Shown piece after piece: positions 43,156-52,398 of a DNA stretch of 64,000 nucleotides. Both the position numbers and the translations under genes were made by a program. Under the pieces are notes generated by a model. That model saw only the letters and a program-made list of their open reading frames with translations. It did no database searches and had not been told where the DNA came from. Source of the stretch: CAYMZZ01 sp044463125 (GTDB lineage: Bacteria; Bacteroidota; Bacteroidia; Chitinophagales; Chitinophagaceae); contig JBIQMS010000020.1 of NCBI GenBank assembly GCA_044463125.1, positions 1 to 64,000 of the forward strand, given 5' to 3'. Position 1 is the first letter of the stretch. The number at the start of each line of letters is the position of its first letter.

Positions 43156-45510
43156 ATGTGGCGTAAATTAGGACAGCAGATTCTCCGATACCGATTTCCC
43201 TTTTTAGTAGTCATATTCCTGGCTTCGGCTTTTATGGCCTGGCAGGCATCGCAGGTGCAGCTCAGTTATGAGTTCAGCAAGGCCATCCCCTCCAATCACC
43301 CCGCCAATATTACCTACCAGGAATTTCGGGCGAAATATGGTCAGGATGGAAACTTGCTGGTGGTGGGTATTCAAACGGAGAATTTGTTTGAGAAGGGATT
43401 GTTCGATGCCTACACAGGCCTGTATCAACGCCTGAAAAAGTCGTATGGTGTAACCGATGTGATTGCTGCTCCTTCGGCGGTGAATCTGAAGAAGGATCCG
43501 CTCACGGAGAAACTCAATGCCGTGCCGGTATTTCCCGAGTCCATACCGGACCAGGCGACCCTCGACAGCCTGCGCAACACATTTTATAACCTGCCATTTT
43601 ACCGGGGCCTATTGTATAATCCATCTACAGGCGCCTGGATGATGGGTGTGAGTGTGGACAAGGATCTAATGAATACCAAGAAGCGCAACGAAGTAGTGAA
43701 AGGAATAAGAGCGGAAGTGGCGGCGTTTGAGCAGCAAAGCGGACAAAAAGTGTACCTGAGCGGGTTGCCATTGATACGTACGGAAATGGCCACGCGTATA
43801 GCGGATGAAATGAAGTGGTTTCTGCTGGGCAGTGTTTTGCTTTCGGCATTGATTCTCTTGTTGTTTTTCAGATCATTCAGCGCTATGCTGCTTTCCCTCG
43901 GCGTCGTGATCCTGGGTGTAATCTGGACCATGGGTACCATGCAGTTGATGGGTTATAAGATCACCTTGCTCACGGCGCTGATCCCACCATTGATTGTGGT
44001 AATTGGTATTCCTAACTGTATTTACTTTCTGAACAAATATCATACAGCCTACAATGATTGCGGGAACCGGCACGATGCACTGGTTACGATGGTAGGTCGA
44101 ATGGGCATCGTAACCCTGTTTTGCAATCTTGCCGCCGCCATCGGCTTCGCGGTTTTCGCGCTGACTAAAAGCGAAATATTGCAGGAGTTTGGTGTTGTTG
44201 CCGGCATCAATATCATGGTATTGTTCCTGATATCACTGGTGGTAATTCCGGTTATCCTTAGTTTGCTGCCTCCCCCACGTTCGCGTCACACACGCTATCT
44301 TCAGAATCCGCGGCTCAATCGCTGGCTGGCCAGGCTGGAGCGTTGGTCGCTCAATCATCGCAGGTTGATTTACGGCATCACGATCGTATGCATGTTGGTA
44401 GCTATTGCGGGGATATTCCGATTGAAAAGTGTAGGATATATAGTAGATGATCTTCCGCAGACCGATAAGATATATACCGACCTGAAATTTTTCGAGCGCA
44501 ATTTTGAAGGGGTGATGCCGCTGGAAATTCTGGTGAAGACCAATAGCAAGGCCGGCATCATTCGCGACCTCGAAGGGTTGAAGCGGATCGATTCCCTGTC
44601 GCAGAGCATTGGCGCAAGGCCGGAGATGGCCCGGCCGCTCAGCATTGTGGAGGGATTGAAATTTGCCAAGCAGGCTTATTTTGAAGGCGACTCAGCCAAC
44701 TACAGTATGCCGAGCCAGTTCGATTTGCCGGCTATGGCCCAATACCTGCGTTTCCGGGGAAATGAGGATGCCAAAGCCAATAGTTTTTCAAAACTGGTAT
44801 CCAGTTTTATGGACAGTGCCCGCCAGGAAGCGCGTATCAGTATCAATATGGCCGATGTGGGAAGCAACCAATTGCCTTTGTTGCTCGATACCATTAAGCA
44901 GCGGGCCAATCAGCTCTTTGATACCAGCCGCTATTCGGTGCAGATGACGGGTACCAGCATTACATTTCTGGAGGGGAGTAGTTTTATTATCAATGGACTG
45001 AAAGAAAGTATTTTTTGGGCCTTCCTTCTGATTACGCTCTGTATGCTTTACCTGTTCAAGTCTACCCGGATTTTGGTATGCTCCCTTATTCCCAACCTGA
45101 TTCCGCTGGTTATTACGGCGGGGGTAATGGGCTGGGTAGGGGTGCCGTTGAAGCCATCCACGGTTTTGGTATTCAGTGTGGCGCTCGGTATTGCTATTGA
45201 TATCACCATTCGGTTTTTGATTAACTATAAGCAGGAATTACCCTTGCATCAGTTCAACAAAAAGCGGACGGTGATTGAAACCATCTATAGCACGGGCATC
45301 AGCATCATTTATACATCTTTAGTGCTCATCGCCGGATTTATCATCTTCAGTTTCAGTGGCTTCGGTGGCACGCAGGCCCTTGGCTGGCTCACTTCCCTCA
45401 CCCTGGTAACGGCTACCTGTACCAACCTGGTATTGTTGCCGGCATTACTAATTACCATGGGAGGGTCAAAAAAAGAAAAAGAAGAGCCCTCAGCGCAGCA
45501 GATAGCATAG
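43156..45510 (+). CDS. RND-superfamily MMPL-type exporter
   Basis: 784 aa with ~12 transmembrane helices in two halves, each half starting with one helix and a large periplasmic loop (for example YEFSKAIPSNHPANITYQEFRAKYGQDGNLLVVGI). Conserved segments are GVIWTMGTMQLMGYKITLLTALIPPLIVVIGIPNCIYF in the first half and SVALGIAIDITIRFLINY in the second. This COG1033/MMPL group moves lipids, hopanoids or other hydrophobic compounds with the proton gradient. The cargo is unknown. Confidence 0.92.
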   Translation: MWRKLGQQILRYRFPFLVVIFLASAFMAWQASQVQLSYEFSKAIPSNHPANITYQEFRAKYGQDGNLLVVGIQTENLFEKGLFDAYTGLYQRLKKSYGVTDVIAAPSAVNLKKDPLTEKLNAVPVFPESIPDQATLDSLRNTFYNLPFYRGLLYNPSTGAWMMGVSVDKDLMNTKKRNEVVKGIRAEVAAFEQQSGQKVYLSGLPLIRTEMATRIADEMKWFLLGSVLLSALILLLFFRSFSAMLLSLGVVILGVIWTMGTMQLMGYKITLLTALIPPLIVVIGIPNCIYFLNKYHTAYNDCGNRHDALVTMVGRMGIVTLFCNLAAAIGFAVFALTKSEILQEFGVVAGINIMVLFLISLVVIPVILSLLPPPRSRHTRYLQNPRLNRWLARLERWSLNHRRLIYGITIVCMLVAIAGIFRLKSVGYIVDDLPQTDKIYTDLKFFERNFEGVMPLEILVKTNSKAGIIRDLEGLKRIDSLSQSIGARPEMARPLSIVEGLKFAKQAYFEGDSANYSMPSQFDLPAMAQYLRFRGNEDAKANSFSKLVSSFMDSARQEARISINMADVGSNQLPLLLDTIKQRANQLFDTSRYSVQMTGTSITFLEGSSFIINGLKESIFWAFLLITLCMLYLFKSTRILVCSLIPNLIPLVITAGVMGWVGVPLKPSTVLVFSVALGIAIDITIRFLINYKQELPLHQFNKKRTVIETIYSTGISIIYTSLVLIAGFIIFSFSGFGGTQALGWLTSLTLVTATCTNLVLLPALLITMGGSKKEKEEPSAQQIA

Positions 45511-45672
45511 GCTACTTGTCTAAATTCACGGACTAGTTATTGAACAATCTGGAATTTCTCCTGTTTTGAGGCTTAATGGCCAATATCCGGACGGGATTTC
45601 AGACAGAGATTCAGTAAATTGCCTGTCGAAACCTGTCAAGGGTTACGGCTTAATCAGATACTAAAACACTAA

Positions 45673-46782
45673 ATGCACATGAGAAAACTGTTAGCGACGC
45701 TAACGGCTTTCCTGCTTTGCGCGGGAACGCTGTTGGCTCAAAGAACCGTTACCGGTAGAGTGACGGACGACAAGGGAGCTCCCATTCCCAATGTGTCGGT
45801 TGTAGTAAGAGGAACACCCACCGGCACCGTAACGAAAGCAGATGGAACATTCTCTCTCACCGTTCCAGCCAATGCCAGACAATTAGAAATCAGTTCACTT
45901 GGATTTACCACACAGACCATTGACCTGGGAACAGCGTCAACCTACAATGTATCCATGGCGACTTCTGGCGCCAGCGATCTGGAGGAAGTGGTAGTTACCG
46001 GTATCAGCCGGGTTAAGAAATCGCAGTTTGCCGGTGCGGCCAGTAAGATTGGCCCCAAAGAGATTGAGAGCAGACCGTTTGGTTCTTTTGACCAACTCAT
46101 CCAGGGTCGTGCACCCGGTGTACTGGCGCTTACGGGTTCGGGACAACCTGGACAGCCTACGAATATTATTATTCGTGGTACAAGTTCAGTATCCGGAGGT
46201 ACTGCTCCACTTTATATCATCGATGGTATTCCAGTTGAAGCTGGGGTGTTCCAGTCTTTAAATCCGAACGACTTTGCTTCTATCGATATCTTGCGCGATG
46301 CTGCTACCACAGCATTATACGGTTCCCGTGGTTCTGCCGGTGTTATCGTAGTTACGACCAAGCGCGGACAATCGGGCAAAATGCAGGTAACCTATGATGG
46401 CCAGATGGGTATCAAGGGTCGTCCGGATTTTGCTTTCCGCCCCATGAATACACAGGAGTTGCTGCAGGCGCAGGAAGATTATGGACGCATATTGGGCATA
46501 ACCGGTTCAGCCACTATTCCCGGTTGGTTCTATTCCCGCAACAACCCCCGTTATGCCACACTCAGCCCCACAGCACAGCAGGCGGCAGATCGTACCCTCG
46601 ATTCCATTCGTGGTATCAATACCAACTGGGCAGATTATATCTTCCGCCAGGGCAGTTTTAGTAACCATCAGATCAGCCTTTCGGGTGGTACGGGCAAGAC
46701 GCGGATCTATTCCAGCCTGGGGCTGTATAATGAAGCCTGGGGCTGTATAATGAAGAAGGTACTACGGCCCGCACGGATATGA
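45673..46782 (+). CDS. SusC/RagA-type TonB-dependent receptor, N-terminal fragment (frameshifted)
   Basis: 369 aa. A signal peptide (MRKLLATLTAFLLCAGTLLAQ) leads into a carboxypeptidase-D-like regulatory domain (VTGRVTDDKGAPIPNVSVVVRGTPTGTVTKADGTFSL) and the TonB plug (LIQGRAPGVLALTGSGQPGQPTNIIIRG ... DAATTALYGSRGSAGVIVVTTKRG). The true frame is lost after YSSLGLYNE: a 20-bp tandem duplication (46714-46753) shifts it and gives a short wrong tail (AWGCIMKKVLRPARI). With one copy removed the frame runs on into the second fragment as a 1019-aa receptor. The fragment alone lacks the barrel. Confidence 0.93.
   Translation: MHMRKLLATLTAFLLCAGTLLAQRTVTGRVTDDKGAPIPNVSVVVRGTPTGTVTKADGTFSLTVPANARQLEISSLGFTTQTIDLGTASTYNVSMATSGASDLEEVVVTGISRVKKSQFAGAASKIGPKEIESRPFGSFDQLIQGRAPGVLALTGSGQPGQPTNIIIRGTSSVSGGTAPLYIIDGIPVEAGVFQSLNPNDFASIDILRDAATTALYGSRGSAGVIVVTTKRGQSGKMQVTYDGQMGIKGRPDFAFRPMNTQELLQAQEDYGRILGITGSATIPGWFYSRNNPRYATLSPTAQQAADRTLDSIRGINTNWADYIFRQGSFSNHQISLSGGTGKTRIYSSLGLYNEAWGCIMKKVLRPARI
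46714..46753 (+). repeat. 20-bp perfect tandem duplication that breaks the susC frame
   Basis: AGCCTGGGGCTGTATAATGA occurs twice, head to tail (46714-46733 and 46734-46753). The 20-bp insert is not a multiple of three. Deleting one copy joins the plug half and the barrel half in one frame, reading SSLGLYNEEGTTARTDMKRA across the junction. Confidence 0.97.
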
Positions 46783-48752
46783 AGCGTGCCACTTTCCGCA
46801 ACAATATTGATTATGCGGATGAACGATTTACGCTTTCTGTTTCGAGCATCATTGGTTATTCCAAGCGTAATTTCCAGCAAAGTACTACTACCAACTCCAC
46901 TGCCAACCCCTTCCTGGTAACCAATATCGCGGTGCCCTATCACCTGCCCTTCAAGCCTAATGGTGTAGACTACAATACAGGTGTAGGATCACGTTTTGTG
47001 GCCACCAACCAACTGGATCTGACACGTTATGACCTGAACTATAACGACCAGGTGAAAGTGACACTGGGTATGACAATGGATTATAAGATCACCAATAACC
47101 TGAATGTAGGTATTACCGGTGGTGTTGACTTCCGTGAGACACAGGCCACCAACTACGGCAGCCGTCAGGCTTTCCTGCGTACGCCGGCGGCCACCAGCAG
47201 CATTACCGCGCTGGCTGGTTTCCAGACTGAAACTTTGAACCGCTTCCTGACCATGAGTGTAAGGCCGAATATTACTTACCGTAATACCTTCGCCGACCGT
47301 CATGAAATTGAAGTGAGTGCTTATGGAGAATATATTCAGGAAAATTTAAAAGGATTTAACCTGACCGGTTTTGGTATTGACCCGCGTACACCGAATACGC
47401 CAGGCGTAATTCAGCCGGGCAATGCGGGCAACCAGCTTTATATTCAAGCAGGAGGTGGTAAAGATAATGCAGCGATCGCATCCGGTTTGGGAACCCTGCG
47501 TTATACTTTCGATGAGAAATACACGCTTACTGGTTCATACCGTACTGATGGCTCCTCCAAACTTCCCAAGAATACACGCTGGCAGGATTTCTGGAGTGTA
47601 GGCGCTATCTGGGATATCACCAAGGAGAACTTCATGCAGAATATCGGATTCATCAACTCACTGCGTTTGCGCGGTAGTTATGGTGGATCGGGTAACCACA
47701 ACAACTTCCCCAGCTACTACCTGTACCAGGCTACTTATGGTACCGGCAGCTATTCCGGTCTGCCTACACAGGGTGTAACTTATGTGGGTAACCCCAACGC
47801 TGTTTGGGAAAGTACCTGGGTGCTGAACTTTGGTTTGGACTACGAAATGTTTAATCGTCGTGTATATGGTGATTTCAACTGGTACGATAACCGCACCAAA
47901 GATCTTTATGTGAATAGGCAATTGACCTTTGAAAATACAGGCGGAGCAAACATCGATTTTAATGCAGGTGAGCTTCAAAACACAGGCTTTGAGTGGAATA
48001 TAAATGGGGAAGTGATTCGGAAGCGTGATATTGTCTGGACACTTTTCGCTAATGGCTCATACAATAGAAACCGCTTGCTCAGTCTGGGTGGTGAACTGCC
48101 TTATCCAGTAGGAACATCCTACCTTCAGGAAGGGCTTCCTCTTGGCTCCCATTACGAAGTAGGTTGGGCCGGTGTGGATGCTGCTACCGGACAGCCTTTG
48201 TATTATGACCTGGAGGGTAAGGTGACCACCGTGTACAATGCGAGCAATGCCACTACCAACTGGGGTACCTGGGAATCTCCCTGGAAAGGTGGTTTTGGTT
48301 CAAGGCTTACATACAAAAACCTGGAACTCTATGTGCTGTTTTCTTTCCAACAAGGCGCAACCAAAGTGGACAATCTTGAGTACTTTGTAGAAAACCCTGT
48401 AGGCTTCCTGAGTGGTGGTTACAACCAGTCGGCTGACCTGAATTTCTGGAAACAACCTGGTGATATAGCCACTACACCCAGCCCGTTGTATGGTACCAAT
48501 TTCTCTTCTAAGCTTATTCACGACGCTTCCTTTATACGCTTGCGTGATGTGACCCTATCATATAATTTGCCGAACAACCTGCTCAGCAAATTGAAAGTGG
48601 TTTCACGTGCCAGCGTATATGTTCAGGCCAATAACCTGTTTATCTGGACCAAGTGGAGAGGCATGGACCCCGAAGCAGGTGCTGTAAACATCAACCTGAG
48701 TGAATTCCCGAACCCCCGCGCCATCACAGGTGGCTTGCGTGTAACCTTCTAA
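46779..48752 (+). CDS. SusC/RagA-type TonB-dependent receptor, C-terminal barrel fragment
   Basis: 657 aa. It begins MKRATFRNNIDYADERFTLSVSSIIGYSK, in the middle of a SusC barrel, and ends SEFPNPRAITGGLRVTF, the typical C-terminal strand with terminal Phe. Its apparent start ATG overlaps the stop of the first fragment (ATGA), but it has no signal peptide and could not reach the outer membrane by itself. The downstream susD partner is intact. It is thus the second half of one interrupted gene. Confidence 0.93.
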   Translation: MKRATFRNNIDYADERFTLSVSSIIGYSKRNFQQSTTTNSTANPFLVTNIAVPYHLPFKPNGVDYNTGVGSRFVATNQLDLTRYDLNYNDQVKVTLGMTMDYKITNNLNVGITGGVDFRETQATNYGSRQAFLRTPAATSSITALAGFQTETLNRFLTMSVRPNITYRNTFADRHEIEVSAYGEYIQENLKGFNLTGFGIDPRTPNTPGVIQPGNAGNQLYIQAGGGKDNAAIASGLGTLRYTFDEKYTLTGSYRTDGSSKLPKNTRWQDFWSVGAIWDITKENFMQNIGFINSLRLRGSYGGSGNHNNFPSYYLYQATYGTGSYSGLPTQGVTYVGNPNAVWESTWVLNFGLDYEMFNRRVYGDFNWYDNRTKDLYVNRQLTFENTGGANIDFNAGELQNTGFEWNINGEVIRKRDIVWTLFANGSYNRNRLLSLGGELPYPVGTSYLQEGLPLGSHYEVGWAGVDAATGQPLYYDLEGKVTTVYNASNATTNWGTWESPWKGGFGSRLTYKNLELYVLFSFQQGATKVDNLEYFVENPVGFLSGGYNQSADLNFWKQPGDIATTPSPLYGTNFSSKLIHDASFIRLRDVTLSYNLPNNLLSKLKVVSRASVYVQANNLFIWTKWRGMDPEAGAVNINLSEFPNPRAITGGLRVTF

Positions 48753-48770
48753 CCGATAAAGGAAAAGAAT

Positions 48771-50186
48771 ATGAAAAAGATAAAGATTATATACCTGCTA
48801 TCGGCCGCCTTTGTTTTGGGCAGTTGTAGCAAACAACTGGAGCAGTTTGATCCGGAATCCATCAGTGAGGGCAATGCCTTCCAGACCATGGAGCACGTGC
48901 AATTGGGTCTGAATGGTGTGATTGGTCGCTACTCCGCTTATGTGAACGATATCTATAAATCAGCCCTCGTTTCTGATGAAGCGAAAATCGGTCCCGATAA
49001 CGCGGGACAGGGTGCGCTGACTTTTCGCTACCAGTATAGTTCCGACGCAACCACTGGTGGTGATGTAACGGCTGGTTATGCAGGATATTATGGCATGATC
49101 GATTTGGCTAATCGTGTGTTACCCTATGTGTATGAAGTGAGTGGCGAGGTTTCTAATTCGCGTCGCGATGTAGTGCGGGGACAATTGCTGGGTATGCGCG
49201 CTCTGGCGCATTTCAGCCTGTTGCAATCTTTCGCCAAAAATTATGACCCGGCCGAAAGACTGGGAGTGGCGATTGTACTGGAATCCAATCCAACTGGTCG
49301 GTCTCCCCGGAGTACAATGGCGGAGTCTGTAGCTGCGATTGAAAAAGATCTGGCTGATGCCAAGGCACTGATGCCGGCGGTAACGCCTGCCAGTTTCCGC
49401 GATACTGTGTTGAATCGGGTAAGTATTGCTGCATATCAGGCTCGCATCGCATTATGGAAGCGTGATTATGCAGCCGCCATTGCTTTTGCGACGGAGGTAA
49501 TTAATTCCAACACAAAGCCCCTGGTTTCCGGCACTGATTTCCGGAATATCTGGATCGACGTAGAGACAGGCCCCAGCGGTTTGGATGAAACCCTTTTCCG
49601 TATCCGCTTCCTTACCAGCGCCGCGCTGGGTGGATTGTGGACAACCCAAGGCAATCTTATTTATATAGCTCCATCAGACAAATTAATCAACAGCTACGAT
49701 CCTGTAAATGATATTCGATATGAAACCTTTATTGATACTGCTGTTTCAACAGGTAATTTGTATTTGAACAAGTACCATGTTTCAAATCGTGGCGGTCGTG
49801 TGGTAGATTTGAAAGCCATTCGTACTGCGGAAATGTACCTGATCCGTGCTGAGGCTTATGCCCGTCAGGCAAGCCCCAACATCGCTGCTGGTGCTGCGGA
49901 TCTGAACTTCCTGCGCTCCATGCGTATTGATGGTTATGTAGATGAAACTTTCTCTACAGCTCAGGAGTTGGTTAACGCCGTATTGGAAGAGCGTTTCAAA
50001 GAGCTTTGTTTTGAAGGACATCGCTTCTTTGACCTGAAGCGCAACAACCTGCCTGTTCAGCGTAATGCATCGGATGCAAGCCCTGAATGGCAAACACTTC
50101 CGGCCAATTCTTATCGTTTCGTGTTCCCCATTCCGCAAGCCGCTATGCTGGCCAACCCGAATATGGAACAGAATGATGGATATTAA
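48771..50186 (+). CDS. SusD/RagB-family nutrient-binding lipoprotein
   Basis: 471 aa. The lipobox is AAFVLGSC (Cys19), followed by SKQLEQFDPESISEGNAFQTMEHVQLGLNGVIGRYS. The helical TPR-like core and the C-terminal EERFKELCFEGHRFFDLKRNNLPVQR are hallmarks of SusD_RagB proteins. It caps a SusC transporter at the cell surface and delivers oligosaccharides or peptides. Here the SusC partner is frameshifted 18 bp upstream. No glycoside hydrolase lies nearby, so the substrate cannot be inferred. Confidence 0.95.
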   Translation: MKKIKIIYLLSAAFVLGSCSKQLEQFDPESISEGNAFQTMEHVQLGLNGVIGRYSAYVNDIYKSALVSDEAKIGPDNAGQGALTFRYQYSSDATTGGDVTAGYAGYYGMIDLANRVLPYVYEVSGEVSNSRRDVVRGQLLGMRALAHFSLLQSFAKNYDPAERLGVAIVLESNPTGRSPRSTMAESVAAIEKDLADAKALMPAVTPASFRDTVLNRVSIAAYQARIALWKRDYAAAIAFATEVINSNTKPLVSGTDFRNIWIDVETGPSGLDETLFRIRFLTSAALGGLWTTQGNLIYIAPSDKLINSYDPVNDIRYETFIDTAVSTGNLYLNKYHVSNRGGRVVDLKAIRTAEMYLIRAEAYARQASPNIAAGAADLNFLRSMRIDGYVDETFSTAQELVNAVLEERFKELCFEGHRFFDLKRNNLPVQRNASDASPEWQTLPANSYRFVFPIPQAAMLANPNMEQNDGY

Positions 50187-50193
50187 AACAGGA

Positions 50194-50214
50194 GCCGGGC
50201 TGTAATGGCCCGGC
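50194..50214 (+). promoter_or_regulatory. GC-rich hairpin between susD and the downstream lipoprotein gene
   Basis: GCCGGGC-TGTAATG-GCCCGGC: a perfect 7-bp stem 8 nt after the susD stop codon, with no T-run. It could mark an RNA processing or stability site that sets different levels for the genes on each side. Confidence 0.4.
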
Positions 50215-50249
50215 CCCTCCAAACAACCAAAGCTCTAAATTTTTGAAAT

Positions 50250-51128
50250 ATGAAAAGATTACAATCAGCTTTATCACTTGCCGGGCTGGTGGTGTTGGCC
50301 GCCATGTTTACGGGTTGTGATAAGAATAAACCATACGATACCATTACACCGCCATCGGGTATTCACTTTACCGGTAGCGTGAATCAGGTTTATGATGTGG
50401 TGGTAAACCCTGCTCCCCCATTCAATGTGGGCATCGGTACCACTACTGTGGAAGGTCAGGACAGGAGCGTAACCGTGAATATTACTTCCACTACTGGCGC
50501 AACCGCAGGCACACATTATTCTGTTGTCGGCGGCAATACCGTAACCGTTCCTGCAGGGGAAGTGTTGTCCAATTTCGCCATACAGGCCAACTATAGCCAA
50601 TACACATCCGGAAGGATCGATACCCTGCAGCTCACACTGTCGAGCCCGCAAAATATCGCCGTCGCTGATTTCCTGGATACCATCACGCTGGTTCTGCGCG
50701 GTCCCTGCTTTGAAGGCGATCTGGAGCTTGATGATTTCCTGGGTACTTATGCGAATACCAACGAGCAGTTTGGAACTTCTGCCTATGGTCCTTATACCAC
50801 CACCATTTCGGCGGTAAACGCAACATCAGCCACCACAGGTCAGATCACCGTTACCAACATTTACGATTTTGGCTGGAACCCTATCGTGTTCAACCTTGAT
50901 TGGACCGATCCTTTGAACCTGGTCGCCACATTGGATGAACAATCAGGTATAGGTGACGCGGGTACCATCAACAGCGCTTATGCGGGTCTGGATATTTCGG
51001 TAAGACCCAGCGCGGGTAACCCCGGCACTTTTAGTTGGTGTAATAATTTCCTGACGCTGAAGATGCAGCCCGGCGTAACAGGATTGGGTTGGTTCAACCT
51101 CGTGTACACAGTGGATATGCGGAGATAA
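50250..51128 (+). CDS. Surface lipoprotein of the SusC/D locus (Calx-beta/DUF4843-like)
   Basis: 292 aa. The lipobox is LAAMFTGC (Cys23). A domain like Calx-beta or DUF4843 follows: GIHFTGSVNQVYDVVVNP, VTVNITSTTGATAGTHYSVVGGNTVTVPAGEVLSNFAIQANY. The C-terminal ~120 residues (FLGTYANTNEQFGTSAYGPYTTTISAV...) resemble substrate-binding modules of SusE-position proteins. It occupies the SusE/F position, third in the operon, so a surface glycan- or peptide-binding role is likely. A strong terminator follows it. Confidence 0.82.
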   Translation: MKRLQSALSLAGLVVLAAMFTGCDKNKPYDTITPPSGIHFTGSVNQVYDVVVNPAPPFNVGIGTTTVEGQDRSVTVNITSTTGATAGTHYSVVGGNTVTVPAGEVLSNFAIQANYSQYTSGRIDTLQLTLSSPQNIAVADFLDTITLVLRGPCFEGDLELDDFLGTYANTNEQFGTSAYGPYTTTISAVNATSATTGQITVTNIYDFGWNPIVFNLDWTDPLNLVATLDEQSGIGDAGTINSAYAGLDISVRPSAGNPGTFSWCNNFLTLKMQPGVTGLGWFNLVYTVDMRR

Positions 51129-51151
51129 GAATCTCGGTATGTGAACTACAT

Positions 51152-51185
51152 AAAAAAATACCCGGCATATGCCGGGTATTTTTTT
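51152..51185. terminator. Bidirectional intrinsic terminator (34-nt perfect palindrome)
   Basis: A7-TA-CCCGGCAT and its exact reverse complement ATGCCGGG-TA-T7 form a 17-bp stem with A/T tracts on each side, between the convergent lipoprotein and TlpA-like genes. It can stop transcription from both directions. Confidence 0.95.
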
Positions 51186-51201
51186 GTTTATGGTCAGATG
51201 T

Positions 51202-52389
51202 TTATTGAGGTAAGATTTCATTCAGCTTTCTGCTCAACATGATGCCCCTGAGGTTCTCCGCCACTATTTTTCCTTCCGGATCTACCAGCACATTAAAGGG
51301 GATACCGGCAATTCTGTACAAGGGTACTACTTCGCTTTCCCAAAATTTGAGGTCGCTCACATGCGTCCAACCCAGCTCATCCTGGCGAATGGCTTCAATC
51401 CATTTGTCTTTTTGCCCGGGACGGTCGAGCGATACACCCAGGATGGTGAAGTTGCGGGTTCTGAACTGCTGATAGGCCTGCACTACATTAGGGTTTTCAT
51501 CGCGGCAGGGCTTGCACCAACTGGCCCAAAAATCGACCAGCACATACTTACCACGAAATGATTTCAGGCTGATGGGTTGCCCACTGGTATTGGGCAGGGT
51601 AAAGTCCGGCGCTTCCTTACCGATCCAGGAAGCGTCTTTCATATCCTGTATGGCTTTGGCCGTTTGGGCGCGAATACTGGCCGCCGCCTTATGCTCAGGA
51701 AAGCGTTCGGTTGTTGTTGTCAATATCGCCATGCGCCGGTCGTTATCAATCAGCGGTAAACCATAGGGTGTACTTTCCGATACATACTGGTAATAACCCA
51801 GTTCAAAAATGGTGAGCGCGGGATTGTTCGACTGGTCAATGGCATTCAGGGTATAATCGTGCAGATTTTGTCCTTCGGTGCGGGCAATTTCGTAGAGTGA
51901 ATCCGCTTTCTCACTGCCGGGATTTTGCTGCGTAATGCTATCCGCCCGGCTGGTAAGATTATAGATATTGATCAGCCCGTTGTTCATCTTGAACATATAT
52001 TCTTTCATTTGCGCGCTGGCGGGAGAATATTTCACCGTATAATCCTCCGCAAAATCGCGACTATTGGGGCGAAGCCGGATATCGAGTTCAATCAGGTTGG
52101 TATCGTTAATAATGGAAGCTACCGGATACTGGCTGCCTTCGAGCATCAGGTTATAGATAACGGATTCGGTATCGTTGGAGCCCATGCTAAAGCTTCCATC
52201 TTTACCCAACACAGCGGAATCTTCGAGCATGGTAGAACCTGAGGCTGCCGGTACTTTTACCAGGTAGATCTTTTTGGCATCGGTTTCTCCAATCTTGCCC
52301 TTCACCGTAAATGCTTTGTCCGATTTTTGATCATCCTGGCAGGACGCGAACAGGAGGGCCAGCAGGGCCCAGGCGATTGTCTTTTTCAT
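51202..52389 (-). CDS. TlpA-like thiol-disulfide oxidoreductase lipoprotein with DUF4369 domain
   Basis: 395 aa. The lipobox is LALLFASC (Cys17). An N-terminal DUF4369-type beta domain (FTVKGKIGETDAKKIYLVKV ...) is followed by a helical middle and a C-terminal thioredoxin fold with APDFTLPNTSGQPISLKSFRGKYVLVDFWASWCKPCRDENPNV. The CxxC is WCKPC (~residues 291-294). It probably reduces disulfides in the periplasm. It starts 9 bp after the gatB stop on the same strand and shares its transcript. Confidence 0.93.
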   Translation of the reverse strand: MKKTIAWALLALLFASCQDDQKSDKAFTVKGKIGETDAKKIYLVKVPAASGSTMLEDSAVLGKDGSFSMGSNDTESVIYNLMLEGSQYPVASIINDTNLIELDIRLRPNSRDFAEDYTVKYSPASAQMKEYMFKMNNGLINIYNLTSRADSITQQNPGSEKADSLYEIARTEGQNLHDYTLNAIDQSNNPALTIFELGYYQYVSESTPYGLPLIDNDRRMAILTTTTERFPEHKAAASIRAQTAKAIQDMKDASWIGKEAPDFTLPNTSGQPISLKSFRGKYVLVDFWASWCKPCRDENPNVVQAYQQFRTRNFTILGVSLDRPGQKDKWIEAIRQDELGWTHVSDLKFWESEVVPLYRIAGIPFNVLVDPEGKIVAENLRGIMLSRKLNEILPQ

Positions 52390-52398
52390 GTATGCACT

